Shown: piece by piece, positions 45,625-56,899 of the stretch
Layout of the letters: the number at the start of each line of letters is the position of its first letter
How positions within the stretch are numbered: position 1 is the stretch's first letter
NCBI RefSeq assembly: GCF_034190915.1
Contig: NW_026947484.1
Location: 138,110,982-138,174,981 of the forward strand
DNA length: 64,000 bases
Reading direction: 5' to 3'
Origin: Cavia porcellus
Taxonomy: Eukaryota; Chordata; Mammalia; Rodentia; Caviidae
Notes under the pieces: generated by a model
What the model saw: the letters and a program-made list of their open reading frames with translations, nothing else
Databases searched by the model: none
Told to the model about the DNA's origin: nothing
Program-made: the position numbers and the translations under genes

Positions 45625-45760
45625 ATAATATGGTACAGTATAAAGGTTTCTAAACGAAGAATCTAAAATCCTGGGCTGCATTTTAACACTTGCAAGTCAT
45701 TTAACATCCTTAAATTTGGAACATATTGAACTAGATAATTGTAAGATTATTATTCACAGT
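45625..45760 (+). repeat. MIR fragment
   Basis: 'aatatggtacagtataaagg', 'atcctgggctgcattttaac', 'tgcaagtcatttaacatcct' resemble a decayed MIR core. Confidence 0.55.
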
Positions 45761-45851
45761 TCAAATACATTCCTGTACTATAGACAGGGCTAACTTTCTT
45801 AACATACAAAGACCTTTCACCAAATAAACTAAAAAAATCCAATAACTAATC

Positions 45852-45866
45852 AGAATGAGTGAAGGG
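45852..45866. repeat. 15-bp target-site duplication, left copy (ID)
   Basis: 'agaatgagtgaaggg', repeated exactly at 45991-46005. Confidence 0.95.
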
Positions 45867-45959
45867 CGGGGCTGAGGATTTAGCTCAGCAGCATAAGCGC
45901 CTGCCTTGCAAGCAGGCGGTCGTGAGTTCGATCCCTGGTACCGATAAAAATGAAAAAGA

Positions 45960-45990
<31 letters not shown>
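45867..45990 (+). repeat. Young ID SINE with A-tail
   Basis: tRNA-Ala/BC1-type SINE. The A box lies in 'tttagctcagcagcataagc', the B box in 'gtgagttcgatccctgg'. An A-rich linker ('gataaaaatgaaaaagac') follows, then about 29 A. The intact 15-bp duplication and long uninterrupted tail mark a recent insertion. It would be transcribed by RNA polymerase III if active; L1 supplies the enzyme for its mobility. Confidence 0.95.
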
Positions 45991-45993
<3 letters not shown>

Positions 45994-46005
45994 ATGAGTG
46001 AAGGG
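45991..46005. repeat. 15-bp target-site duplication, right copy (ID)
   Basis: Exact copy of 45852-45866 directly after the A-tail. Confidence 0.95.
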
Positions 46006-46070
46006 TATAAAGATAGTATGTAGAAAAATACAAGGCATTTTTAAACATAAAGAGCAACAGGAAAGAAATT

Positions 46071-46188
46071 TTTTAAATGATATAATATAGCATGTGGTTT
46101 TATGCCATAATTCAAAAGCCTCAGTAAAACAGATCCTTTTCTTGGAAAATGCAGATAATTAAAATTAACCCAAAAACTAGGAGAACCC
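46071..46188 (+). repeat. 118-bp direct repeat, copy 1
   Basis: Matches 47192-47309 with roughly 12-15 substitutions by eye and few or no gaps. Shared core: 'ataatatagcatgtggttt' / 'agaatatagcatgtggttt' and 'ttcaaaagcctcagtaaaac'. Confidence 0.88.
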
Positions 46189-46289
46189 AAGAACTTGTGT
46201 TTTCAACTACAAGACTGGAAATGACAAGAGTTCCATACACACTATGTACCTGAGTTTGAAGTTAATACTCTGCTTCAAAGCAAAGTAAA

Positions 46290-46700
46290 AATTAAAAGTT
46301 CACATATCCTTTCGAGGAGTTTCACAATAAACTCACACATGTGAAATGACCCGTGGAAAACAGCATTCACTACAATACTGTTGGTAGTATCAATACTGAA
46401 AACAACTTAAATGTCCACTGATATAGTTAAATAAATTATGAAATGTCATAACTTTTAAAAAGAGTAAAATACTTCCATCTGTTATAATATGTACAGATCT
46501 TCAAGATACTATTTAAGTTTTAAAAAGCCAGGGGCAGGATAGTGTGTATGGTTAGTACTTTTTGAGTTACCAAATAAAAGTGTATATATATAGAGAGAGG
46601 AGGCAGGAGGAAAGACTCCTTTTTACTTTTTCTCTAACCATTTGAATTTTGTATTTTTTTAATTACAATTATATGAACATCTCTGCAAAAATTATGAGTC
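46290..46700 (+). mobile_element. Old L1M 3' end
   Basis: 'acagatcttcaagatactat', 'gggcaggatagtgtgtatgg', 'accatttgaattttgtattt' match the 3' UTR order of ancient L1M elements. Non-coding. Confidence 0.65.
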
Positions 46701-47191
46701 TGTACCTTAAAAAAAAAGATCATTATTCCAGTAAAGGATGTCAGCTTTCAGAAAGGGCAAAAATGAAAATGAAAAGATAGCTGAGAATGAACACATGGCA
46801 GTTTGTTCTGTAGAAATATTCAGTCTGATAAAGAAAGAAGAATAAAATCAGCTTTTAGGTATTTACAATCCTGAGTATATGGACCAAAAGATTTAGACAA
46901 TGGGCAATGAAGATTGTTAACATCAAAAAGCACATTTATCTTCATATGGTCCTTCATGGAAGTATACATAGAACTCCCAAAGTACTCATGCCAAAACAAC
47001 AGATCCTGAATTGAATCAGGTTCTAGAACTATCTAATCAACTAAAGAATATACAAGAATAAGAGAAAGATGTTAAATGACATTGCCGTGGCTAAGAAATT
47101 GTTATAAATGCAAAAAGCAAACAAAAATGTTAAGTTCAAGAATACACAAAATTAGACTAAGGAAGGGAATTAACTATAAATGTGAAAGAGA
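46701..47191. other. Unassigned A-rich sequence
   Basis: A-rich on the plus strand, possibly old L1; no identification. Confidence 0.4.
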
Positions 47192-47309
47192 TTTTAAATG
47201 ATAGAATATAGCATGTGGTTTAATGCTATAATTCAAAAGCCTCAGTAAAACACATGCTTTTCTTGGAACATATAGATTATTAAAATTAACCCAAGAACTA
47301 AGAGAACAC
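47192..47309 (+). repeat. 118-bp direct repeat, copy 2
   Basis: Second copy, 1,121 bp downstream of copy 1. Confidence 0.88.
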
Positions 47310-48377
47310 CTGATTAGTAACTGTGAAATAAAGGTCTGGGCTCGTGTAGATTACCAGTCCCAGGCCTACTACCCTAGATCACGCTTCCCTGCCACCATCA
47401 ACCTTACCCTTGGGAGGCTGCCTTTGCAGGTTGTTCTTCCCAGGTTCCTGTATCAGCAGCTTCCCGTCTCTTCTGGCAGTACCGAGTACCAGGCGGAGGG
47501 TAGAGATGGGTGAGAAGAGATGTCAGATGTCAGGTGTGTTTGTCTGTTTGTTTTTTTCTTCACCATTCTAACCCCTTCTCTTATACTAGTTCCCTTTGTC
47601 TGTAGTTCTTCTAGGAATATTAACATGGTTTCAAACTCTACCTCATGACCTTGACCATCGACCTCTAATAACACCATCTCCCTTTTTCCTCTCTAAGTTA
47701 GAAGTGGAAGCTGTTCCCTGCTATCGCTAACTGTATTTGACTGTTTTTTCTATTGTTTCCATTACTTGCATAATTAATTCCTTTTATTTAATTTCTTTTT
47801 TCAAAATGCAGAGTGGTTTTTCTTTTCTTTCTTTTCTATTTTTTCTTTCTTTTTTTTGTTGTTGGACACTGACTGATGTATATGGTGTTGTAGGTTAAGT
47901 ATTTCAAATTTTTTAAAAAACATAATTCCTAAAGTATAAATGTTTCAGAGCATGGAAAAGAGATCCTTGGGACTCTACTTATTATACGACACTGACATAA
48001 TCTTGACATAAAATCTGTAAACTTGACAAAAGAAAATTATAAAGGAGGCATAGTTTTCACCCTTTATACCCTTCACTCATTCACCCTTCTTGGCACCCAA
48101 CAGTGCCACTGCGATTCAGTTTACTGCAGTTCACTGGCCTTTGGAATAAATGGTGTTGAGTCCGTTAGACTTTGTTAAAATAAAAAACCCCGAGCTGACC
48201 CTCTGCTTCATACTATACCCCCCAAAAGAAATGGTTATGTATGAAAGCAAATGCAGTAAAGCTTCTAGATGCCCCCCCCCCAAGACAATATCTTCATAAT
48301 TCTGGATAGGTTAAAAAATTTTAAACAAGATATTGAAAGCACTAAATAACATAAAAGCTTAACAAGCTTCACTTTGT
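47310..48377. other. Unassigned sequence
   Basis: No gene recognised. Contains a pyrimidine-rich tract (47811-47860) and a run of ten C near 48272-48281. Confidence 0.45.
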
Positions 48378-48715
48378 GTTGGCCAGCTTTCCCATTGTTT
48401 GAGACAATAACTGAACTACAATATAAAAGAGGAGAGGTTTACCTTGGCTCACAGTTTCAAAGGGCCCGTCTATGACTGGCTGGCTCCAGCGCAGACACGC
48501 TATGGCAGAGGGGTATGGTGGGGCATGACTGGTTCATGGCAGCCAGACTGCAGAGTGGGGAACAGTGCCAGGGGAAAAAAGGCTTAGGAAGCAGATAGAG
48601 ACCCTAAGGTCATGCCTACATGATCCAGCCAGACACAACCAGAAATCTGCTTTGCTAATCTGCTAGGAATTTCTTAATCCACTCAAGCTGACAACCACAA
48701 TTAACACTCACAATT
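48378..48715 (-). repeat. MaLR-like LTR, another subfamily
   Basis: The layout parallels the MaLR LTRs above: 'gagacaataactgaactac', 'gagaggtttaccttggctca', 'tggttcatggcagccagact', then a G+C-rich middle and a weak right end. It differs clearly from the 8.7/21.6/31.7-kb family. Ends are approximate. Confidence 0.6.
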
Positions 48716-48739
48716 CTTTAAAATTAAGAACCATTCAAC

Positions 48740-49107
48740 GAAAGACAAAATGAGTAAGAAGGCAGGCCATAGAATGGGAAATTTTTATAATTTATATGCT
48801 ACGTATATAAAGGACTCTTATTCAATAGTAAAAGAACCCAGTATAAAAGAGAAGATATTTGAAATAGACACTTGATAAAACATTTAGACAGCTGATAAGC
48901 ATATGGAAAAGTAGTCAATGTCATTATATAGTAGATAAACACAAGTGAAAGCAATAATGTGACCCTACTACATAATCATCAAATGGCTAACAATAAAAGG
49001 ACTGATTGAGACTAAATGCTGAAAAAGATGTGATAGCTAACTATCATTCATACACTGCACTTTGCTGATAGGGGTAAACTGGCTCAAATACTGTTGAAAA
49101 CTGTTCT
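48740..49107 (+). mobile_element. Old L1M ORF2 C-terminal region, left piece
   Basis: Plus-strand 'caacaaaagg'-type and 'aatgctgaaaaagatgtga', 'catacactgcactttgctga', 'ttgaaaactgttctgcag' blocks follow L1 ORF2 order. It stops at about 49107 and resumes at 49715. Confidence 0.65.
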
Positions 49108-49714
49108 GCAGAATTTTTTTATTTTTGATAGGTTTAAAAATCATGTATTCTTAATATGAACATTTGTAACATTTTGACACATTATTATAACCACGAAATT
49201 ATTTCTGTCAGGAAAATGAACATGTCTACCAGCCCCAGAAGTCACATCATGATCTTTGCAATCATATCCCTTTCTGCCTGGTTTCTACCACCCTGTCCCC
49301 AGGTAACCATTCATCTTTCTATCTCTATGGGTTAGCTAACATTTTCTAGAATTTTATATAATATATATTCTTTTGGACTCATTAGCATATACTCTCTTGT
49401 GTCCCTTTTACTGGAGCAATTATTCCTGGGATTCATTCATGCTGTCTTAGTATTTAGTTTGCTTCTTTAGGGGAAATGTTTTGTTTTGTAATGAGTAGCA
49501 TTCCATTCTATGATTATATACTTCAATCTATTCCTATGCTGATGAACAACATCACTAGGATCGTTCACAGTTCTTTACTGCTGTAAATATAACTGTAGTG
49601 AACTTTATTGTATGAGTCTTTGTACAGATATGTTTCATTTTTCTATTGGATAAATATCTGAATGAAACAGCTGAGTCATAGCACGTTTCAAACATTTAAA
49701 GAAACATGCAGCAA
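49108..49714 (-). mobile_element. Old L1M, minus strand, nested
   Basis: The plus strand shows the complement of an L1M 3' end: 'aggtaaccattcatctttct', 'tcatgctgtcttagtattta', 'tgagtagcattccattctat', 'actgctgtaaatataactg'. It separates two collinear pieces of a plus-strand L1M, so it inserted into that element long ago. Confidence 0.65.
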
Positions 49715-49860
49715 TTTTTAACAAAGCTAAACATACTCTTTTTGCACAAGCAAGTCCATTTTGAGGCATATTACCAAGAGAGATGAATGCATATGCTCAC
49801 GATTAAATTATGAATTAATTTAATTCATAGTACCTTCATTCATAGTAGTTCCGAATTGAA
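49715..49860 (+). mobile_element. Old L1M ORF2 C-terminal region, right piece
   Basis: 'agctaaacatactctttttg', 'gcatattaccaagagagatg' and 'gcatatgctcacg' continue the L1 interrupted at 49107. Confidence 0.65.
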
Positions 49861-50100
49861 TACATTCAAATGATTATCAGTGGTAGTGGAGATTCTTTAC
49901 TGTTTTGTTCCCTACTAACTTCAGGCAATGAGAGGTATTTTGTTTTCAGAAAACCTGACTCTTATAACCACCCCATTATTATGTATACCCTAATTCCTTT
50001 GCCTCTCTCTCATTCTTACTTTTCTGTCAAGCCCCCACACTCATCAATTGAGATTTCTGCCTACTTCTTGGCAACCTCTGAGCAGTTAATACTACCAAGA

Positions 50101-50179
50101 AAATTATTTAACCAAGTGCGAGGTCGTGAGTTCGATCCCAGGTACAAAAAAAAAAAAAAAAAAAAAAAATTATTCAACC
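50101..50179 (+). repeat. 5'-truncated ID SINE with TSD
   Basis: Only the last ~30 bp of an ID ('aggtcgtgagttcgatccca', B box) plus an A-tail of about 22 remain (50114-50166). Flanks 'aaattatttaacc' (50101-50113) and 'aaattattcaacc' (50167-50179) form a 13-bp duplication with one mismatch. Confidence 0.9.
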
Positions 50180-51329
50180 TTATAACTGGTCTCCTGGTAA
50201 TTTTCAATTAAGAATGGTTAAGTTCCCTCAGGGGCATCTGAAAATGGAGCAGGGAGTTTTCTGATCATCACAGTGATTGGGGGAATCACTAAAGATCAAG
50301 GATGCTAAATGCCAAGCTGCATATCTGTTCCAGACAAAAACAACCTTAGCATTAAAAAACACTAAACCTCAAACATGAAGTGGCCCTTGCTGTATACAAG
50401 GGTATTATAATTCTCTTATGCATTTCCTTTCCCACTCTCCTAGACAACTTTTCTCTGGTCTTTCTTTAAATATCCAATGCCTTTTCCCTCATTTTCATCT
50501 GAAAACTATACTTAATAGAAAAAATAGAAAACTTCAAAAGACTTCGGAGTGCTCTTGACATCAATTTGTTTTGATGTAAAGGAAAAGAAAGTAATGGTAA
50601 GGTGACAAGGCCACGAAAGAAGGTTGGGGTCATGTGCCCTCAATGTTAAATGTCATGATGAAAAGTGTATGTGGAAATTAGCACAGCACAAACCAAATCT
50701 GATGGAAACAAATATGTGTCATAATATAGCTTGAGTCCCACAGTTTCACTCTGAACACAAAATTGTGTAAATGAGAATTCCTGCTTCTCATGAAATGAGC
50801 AGGGATGAAACAAACAGAAAATCATCTGATTTACCTGATCAAAATGAATCTGGAAATTATCAAGACAAGTAAACTCAAGATATTATTATACCAGACTTTG
50901 TTTTTCTGACTGTAACTATATGCTGAGTTATAAATCCTACTCTTTTATGAATAACATTCTTTTTCAAGTTACTACAGGACAATGTGTATTTTTTGTTATA
51001 TCCAGGGCTGTGCACTTATCTGAATGGTGGCCAGACCAAGTTTTGTCATAGAAAGGCCAAATGTTAAATATTAGAACAAAACACTCAGCGCTGAGATCAA
51101 GTATTTATTCCACAGGATTACTAGTATATTCTTGCCTGTTTTATATAAAGCTCAGTGTTAAACTGTTCAAGGCCTACCATTCGATGGGTGCTGTTAGAAA
51201 TGGTACCAACTGTGAAGACTACAAAGACGTTTGAATGTCTGAAAGCCTGAATTTCCACTGATCCCATGCCAGTTCACAAGATATTCTTAGGGAAGTAACT
51301 GACTATTCCCAGGACAGACCGTGAACTGG
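50180..51329. other. Unassigned sequence
   Basis: Nothing recognised; no open frame of note. Confidence 0.45.
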
Positions 51330-51548
51330 AAAATTGGAGGCCTGCGGTCTTCAATGCCAGGTTAAATCTCAATGCCACACCTGTGATGTTGGCCATAATT
51401 CTTTTTGTGCCTCTATGCTATCAACTATAAAGAGGAGACAATACAAGTTCTAATCTCACAGCACTGTTGTGAGACTTAAATGTGTTCATGTATTTAAAGT
51501 GATGCCTGGAGTGTGGTGAGGGATAACTCTTAGCTATCATTATCTATC
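51330..51548 (+). repeat. MIR element
   Basis: Long MIR with core and 3' part: 'cctgcggtcttcaatgccag', 'actataaagaggagacaata', 'cactgttgtgagacttaaat', 'agtgatgcctggagtgtgg'. Confidence 0.7.
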
Positions 51549-52422
51549 TCGCCACACGACTTCAGCTTCTCCTTGAAATTCATGTTGTTTACTAGTGATC
51601 TGATATACAAAAAGCAGGAACATGGCTTCAGGAAACTCCAAGGAAGAGCAAACAGAAATCAGTATGCTCAGAAACATGGCCTTCCATTTCCACTTCTCCC
51701 ACTCTTACCATTGTCTACCCTATGAAGAGAAACCTTTGTGGGAAAGGAGTTGTCAGAATGTCTTCTCAGAAGTGGCCTTAGTTATCCTCTGATACAGCAT
51801 GTTCATCAAAACAATTCTTTCCACTACCGACAGAGTAATTCATTCATTCATTCTTCCTTAATTTTTGGTTAGTTTCTTTCCCCTTCTTTTCTCTTTGGTT
51901 GGTCCATTAACATCAGTTTTTCTTTTATTTGTATCCCATTTTTAAAGTGTGGCTATGTCTACAAGGATAAGTCAAATGTGCCAAAGGTCAAAGTCTAAAA
52001 ACTTGGGTCAGAATACCAGTTTTTCTTATAAGAGGTTGAGAAAAAGTATAAAATTTCTATTTACTCAGTATGAGAAAACGCTTTAGCAAGGCATGTAGTT
52101 GGTTGGCCTCAGATTTTTGTCAAAATTTCCTATGAAAAATATAGAAAGCATTCATTCACAATTTCTATGTGTCTTCCTCACCATGGAGCTAAAATACATA
52201 GTCAAAAATTTAACCTAGGAGGGCCCACAGAAATACTCTTAGACATTTTAAAGATCCACTCAAATTCATTCCTTTATGGAAAATTATTCCATAATTACAC
52301 CGTGTAATTTCTCTGGAATCACCTCAGGGTCAAATAAAGTTCTCAAATGTTCACTTGCAGTTGTTACACCACATGTGCAAAATTTTTACTTGAATAGTAC
52401 TATGTAAGACAAGAAAGTATAG
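51549..52422. other. Unassigned sequence
   Basis: No gene or repeat recognised. Confidence 0.45.
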
Positions 52423-52487
52423 GGCCAGGGATTTAGCTCAGTGGCTTAAGCTCCTGCCTGGCAGGCATGAGGTCACGAGTTCGGATC
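52423..52487 (+). repeat. Tail-less ID SINE
   Basis: tRNA-like body only: 'gggatttagctcagtggctt' (A box) and 'cgagttcggatccc' (B box with one extra base). It ends straight into 'tgaatataatattcc' with no A-tail. Older than the copy at 45.9 kb, or damaged at its 3' end. Confidence 0.85.
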
Positions 52488-53957
52488 CCTGAATATAATA
52501 TTCCTGTCCGTAAATCACCCAGAATATTATACACTAACCAAAAGTTAGGACTAACAATCCTCTGCTGAAATGTTTGTTTTCAACACTTTATGGTAAAATG
52601 GTATTTTTTAAATTAGAAAGCGTCTTTACGGAGATGGTCAGATCTTCTGGCCCTTATCATTGAACACAATGTTCTAGTCTATTCCAGCTCCTTCCAAAAC
52701 ATATCTGCTTGAGGAATCTTGATTTTATTGTCACTTCTTTTCTTCTCCTACAGCCAATGTTGGTTGCCAATACTTATTAGCACTGCAACTGGATGTAATC
52801 ATTGACCAGGACTTTCAGGACTTTGTGAACTGCTTCTGTAGCATTGTGTTCTTTTTAGGAATTTGCCTTGGCAACGTCCTTGCATTTGGTATATTACGTT
52901 TAGCTGAACAGGTCATTCTTCAATGATATAATTCTTGTAAATCCATAAAAACAACTAATTAAGTAGCTGGTCTTGATTTACAAAGATGTGATAATACTTT
53001 TCCACTGGAGATCATGCCTTTTAGTTTATAATTTACCTTTGGCTACATTTTGAGAGGACAAAATACAATTATATGAAAAGAATAGGGCCCAGTGATAAAG
53101 GGCACATTGGTAAAAACAAACACACCGAAATCAAATAACAAAAATGCTGAGCATCTGAGGTCTTCTGATTTTGGAGCCTGTGTCTCTTTTTCTCTCTAGT
53201 ACTCTCCAAAGTAACTGCAATGAACACATATAGAAAAACCAGAAGACGACTCTTTTACACTTAAAACAATGTTCAAATGCAGACAGAAACAAAGGAGAGA
53301 GGAGGGGGAGAGGAAAGGAAAGTAAGGAAAATATGGAAACAAAGCTTTTGTAAATAGGGAAAGGAGGAGGGCTTAAAGGGAGGGTAACAGAATGGGGGAA
53401 AACAGTTATACCACGTACAGGCACAAATTCTCTATGATGAATGCAATCATTATGTATTTGCAAAATGTAACAGCAAAATCTGATTGGAAAAATAAAGCCA
53501 TAAACGGATATAAGGAAGCATATAAATCTGAAAAGAAAACCCACTTAAAATGTATCACAATATTGACCTTTTTTTGTAAGCTGGGAGAGGTATGCTTTCC
53601 CTCATCAAATGATAAAAGATAAAATATATCTTTTATCTTCTTTAAAGTAACCCAGTCAATACCAAATGTAATATTAATTTCTCTACTTATTTAAAACAAA
53701 TCACTCAATATTAAATGTTACACCAATTCTTCTCCTTCAGACACTGATTAGCCCCACCCGTTTTAATGCATGGCTTTGTAACAGATGGTTTAAATATTTT
53801 TCATAATAATTGCTTATTTTAGTATAAAGTTGAGAAAAACATAAAAATCAATGTGAAACAGTTAAACACAACTGTTCACAGGGCGGTTAGTCCACTTTTA
53901 AAAAGTAATATAATCAAGGAGTACACATCTATAATGCCTTATCAGAATTTAACTATT
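52488..53957. other. Unassigned sequence with purine tract and palindrome
   Basis: A GA-rich tract covers about 53275-53400. A perfect 10-bp inverted repeat with a 7-base loop lies at 53611-53637. The minus-strand frame of 137 codons at 53131-53544 comes from the complementary pyrimidine tract and is not a credible gene. Confidence 0.5.
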
Positions 53958-53996
53958 TTTCAGGCGCTGTGCCATTGAGCTATATCTCTTGTCCCA
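53958..53996 (-). repeat. ID fragment
   Basis: 'ggcgctgtgccattgagcta' plus 'tatctcttgtccc' is the complement of an ID 5' half. Confidence 0.65.
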
Positions 53997-54312
53997 TCAG
54001 AAGTAACTATAATGGGTAGGGCTTCCAATTAATCTAAGAATCCAAGTAGTACTTAGCCCAATTAGTGATGAATGGATTAAGTGCCCTTATAGACACTGCC
54101 TAGTTTGCTTTACTGGAGTATACAATGTAGATAGAAATTTGTTGTCTTTCATCAAAACTTACACAAAACTCCTTATTGTTATAGCAATGAAATGAAAATA
54201 TTTTTGGTATAATCCAAGGAAGAATTGGAGAGGACTAGTAAACCTGAAAATATAACAATTGTCCAAGTAGTAAATAGCTAGAGATATGGCTGCAACAATA
54301 GAACTAAAGTTG

Positions 54313-54362
54313 CTGAAGATTCTCTGCATGAAGTCTGAAGATTCTTTGCATGGAAATCTGAA
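54313..54362. repeat. ~22-bp tandem duplication
   Basis: 'tgaagattctctgcatgaag' and 'tgaagattctttgcatggaa' stand head to tail. Confidence 0.75.
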
Positions 54363-54464
54363 GTGAAGCAATTGCTCACTGATACATAACTTAAAAATTA
54401 GTTGCTATGCTATATGAAGGTCAACCATGTCCAGCAGAGGATCTACATCATGCCATTTGTCTCT

Positions 54465-54466
<2 letters not shown>

Positions 54467-54518
<52 letters not shown>
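54467..54518. repeat. Compound (TC)n(AC)n microsatellite
   Basis: About 24 bases of TC repeat directly followed by about 30 bases of AC repeat. Pure enough to be length-variable between individuals. Confidence 0.95.
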
Positions 54519-54520
<2 letters not shown>

Positions 54521-54687
54521 CCAAAATGATGGAAAAGTGGGGATCTAAAAAAAAATAGCTAAATCATATGTGAGTCATCTGATGATGACATTCTGTTGTA
54601 AGAGGGCTGGGTGAACAGGACTGAATGGCGGCTCTCCTTCTGAGAATGAGCATTGGTCCCAAACGGTGAAGTGCAAATGTTAGCATT

Positions 54688-54701
54688 AAGACTATGTAGC
54701 T

Positions 54702-54739
<38 letters not shown>

Positions 54740-54751
54740 CTATGTAGCTCA
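54688..54751 (+). mobile_element. Poly(A)-only insertion with 16-bp TSD
   Basis: 'aagactatgtagctca' stands at 54688-54703 and again, identical, at 54736-54751. Between them is only a run of 32 A (54704-54735). This is the structure expected when L1 machinery starts copying at the tail of an RNA and stops before reaching its body. Confidence 0.9.
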
Positions 54752-56334
54752 GTGTGGGTATTTCTTGACAAGGATGAGTCTCAGATCATACAGAAAGGCT
54801 GTTAAATGTTCACAAGAGTTGAGAATCATACAATCATACTCTTAACATATATACCTGAGTCACCAGCAGTGAACTCAACAACACTGAACTCACACCTGAA
54901 CAAACCTCCTAACAGCTCTGACACAGAAGAGAAAGCTCAATGCTTCCCAAGAGACACTTGGTTTTTCTTTTGCAGCAATCCAAATGCCTCAAAGCTGGCC
55001 ATGGCTGCATCAGATACCTCATGGCTGCACTGGGAGACATTTGCTTTCAGCACAGCAAGATTCAGCTACAGGTCCAGCTCAGATGATTCCGTCTCTATCT
55101 TCATCTCTGGATGATTCTGCCACTGCTGCTATCCTCGATGAGGTCTGTGAGGAGACCCTTTCCTACCAATGACTAAACAAAAAGTCTTGACGATGAGCAC
55201 ACACAAACCTGCTTTTTAAGTCTTAAGACTGTCTCTAATACCTTTAGTTGGTTAGTGCATGTACTGTTCTTGTTTCAGCATAAGGTCTAACAAAGCTTCT
55301 TTCACATGGTGTATTTTTTCCTATTTGTAATTTCTATCTCAAGTAAAGTAGGCTGAGCCAGGACAGTAAGGCTGGTAACACTAAAGGTCACTGGTGCCAA
55401 AAGTGGCCAGCAGCTGGGCTGCAAACAGTGAGGGCAGCTAGCTGCTGGATTATGACAGAAAGTGACGGATAAGTACTGGCAGGCTCCATCTCCTATTACT
55501 GGAAGAGTTCCTGAGGGCATCTGGTAGCCCTAGCCCTCGTGCCAGGACGGTTGTAGCTGTTAACACCAAGAGCTGATAGTCGCTGGCATTCAAAGCTCAG
55601 AGCAGTAGACATTCAGAAGAGCTACACTTTGCTTATTCATGGTTTCTATCTGAACTGAGCAAAAGAACTTTCAGCCAACTGGTGAAAAGTCTATTTAAGC
55701 TTTACGCTTCTTTCAGTTATTCTGGATGATCTGTTTCTATCATCACACAAAGCCACAGAGACAGCCTCCCATGCTTCTTGGCTGAAAGTATAAGATGACT
55801 AGTATCTATTTCTACTATTGAGACGGTTTGAGACCTGAAATCTAACATGATCTTATGACATCTTGTCTGGAGAAAAGTAAAATATTAAGGATTATTCACT
55901 TAAGTATCCACAAAAATGTACTATAATTCAACTTACCTCCCCTATTCTCATGTTTCATCAAGTGTTTCTCCTGCCTTAGAATTTACTTTGTTGGTGCCAT
56001 ACGATAAACATCACTTATTCCTTCAATAATTATTTGAGAGGCTACTGTACATCTTTCTCCTTCAACAAGAGACTTTGGGGCTAATGCAATGAACAACATG
56101 AAGAACTGTATGCCCCTAGTTATTTATATAGTGATACATGTTATATTTTAACTATTAAGGCACTGCAACTGACCAATCAGAAAAGAATTTGGCCACAGTT
56201 TTGGGATAGGGTCCTGGAAGGAAGTCAAGGGCTAACCCTTAGGTGCTGCATGGCAGTGTGATACACAGAATCTGGAGGGAAACTGGAAGACTTACGACTG
56301 AAGCTCTTTATCAACTCATAGTACTACAGTGGTG
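54752..56334. other. Unassigned sequence, weak exon-like segment
   Basis: No known gene. At 54955-54975 a pyrimidine-rich stretch ends in 'tgcag', a passable splice acceptor. It is followed by an open frame (from 54978 to a stop at 55170-55172) whose C-terminus reads 'SLDDSATAAILDEVCEE'. A second frame is open over the same bases, so coding status is doubtful. Confidence 0.25.
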
Positions 56335-56460
56335 CCTCAGTTTATGAACTTAACTTTGTTGTACAGTTTTGGGGGAGATGGCCGAGGTAGAGTTTGTCAC
56401 CAAATGCAGAGTTTGCAAACGGAAGCAAAATTGTGCCTAGTGCTTTTATTTGCAAACTGA
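56335..56460. mobile_element. Possible Tigger-like DNA transposon end
   Basis: 'tacagtggtgcctcagttta' resembles the terminus of a pogo/Tigger-type element with a TA target, followed by 'tgaacttaactttgttgta'. No second terminus found. Confidence 0.3.
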
Positions 56461-56696
56461 ATTGTTTTCATCCTATTCTGTGAACACAAAATACCCTTTA
56501 CCCTTCTATTTACCTGGAATGAGTCATGATCTCAAAGTTCTGATGTAAATGATAAAAGGCATGAAAACAACATATGAACAGTAGGAAAAAAACAGTAATA
56601 AGTAACATCTGAACTTAGTAATGTTTAAATATTAATAACCCCTTGGGTGACTTAGCAGCAAACAAAGGTTAGAAAATAAAGTTGTGAGTAGATGAC

Positions 56697-56735
56697 AAGC
56701 AGCAACAGCAGCAGCGGTGCGACAGCAGCAGGTCT
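56697..56735. repeat. Impure CAG/CAA repeat
   Basis: 'agcagcaacagcagcagc' and 'acagcagcagg' within 39 bp. Confidence 0.8.
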
Positions 56736-56899
56736 TCTAAGCTGCACACTGGATCCACCCTTGGTTGACCTTCAGACGAGGAAGACGGCATATTCGCCTC
56801 ACAGCTGTTACTGATGAAGAAAAATTTGCATGCTAGTCTTAATAGGCTATGGCTTTTTGTGTTCATTTTGAAGCTGGTTAGACCCATTAAAAATCATTT

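Noticed and set aside
45867..45990. Functional tRNA gene
   Set aside because: The A- and B-box similarity is explained by an ID SINE: it has an A-tail and target-site duplication and cannot fold a full cloverleaf with acceptor stem. The same applies to 52423-52487.
53131..53544. 137-codon minus-strand frame rich in Phe, Leu, Pro, Ser
   Set aside because: Most of it derives from a purine/pyrimidine-rich tract; composition is low-complexity and there is no family signal.
54741..54760. ID 5' end ('gtagctcagtgtggg') after the poly(A) run
   Set aside because: The 'gtagctca' part belongs to the duplicated target and is present on both sides, and no B box follows.
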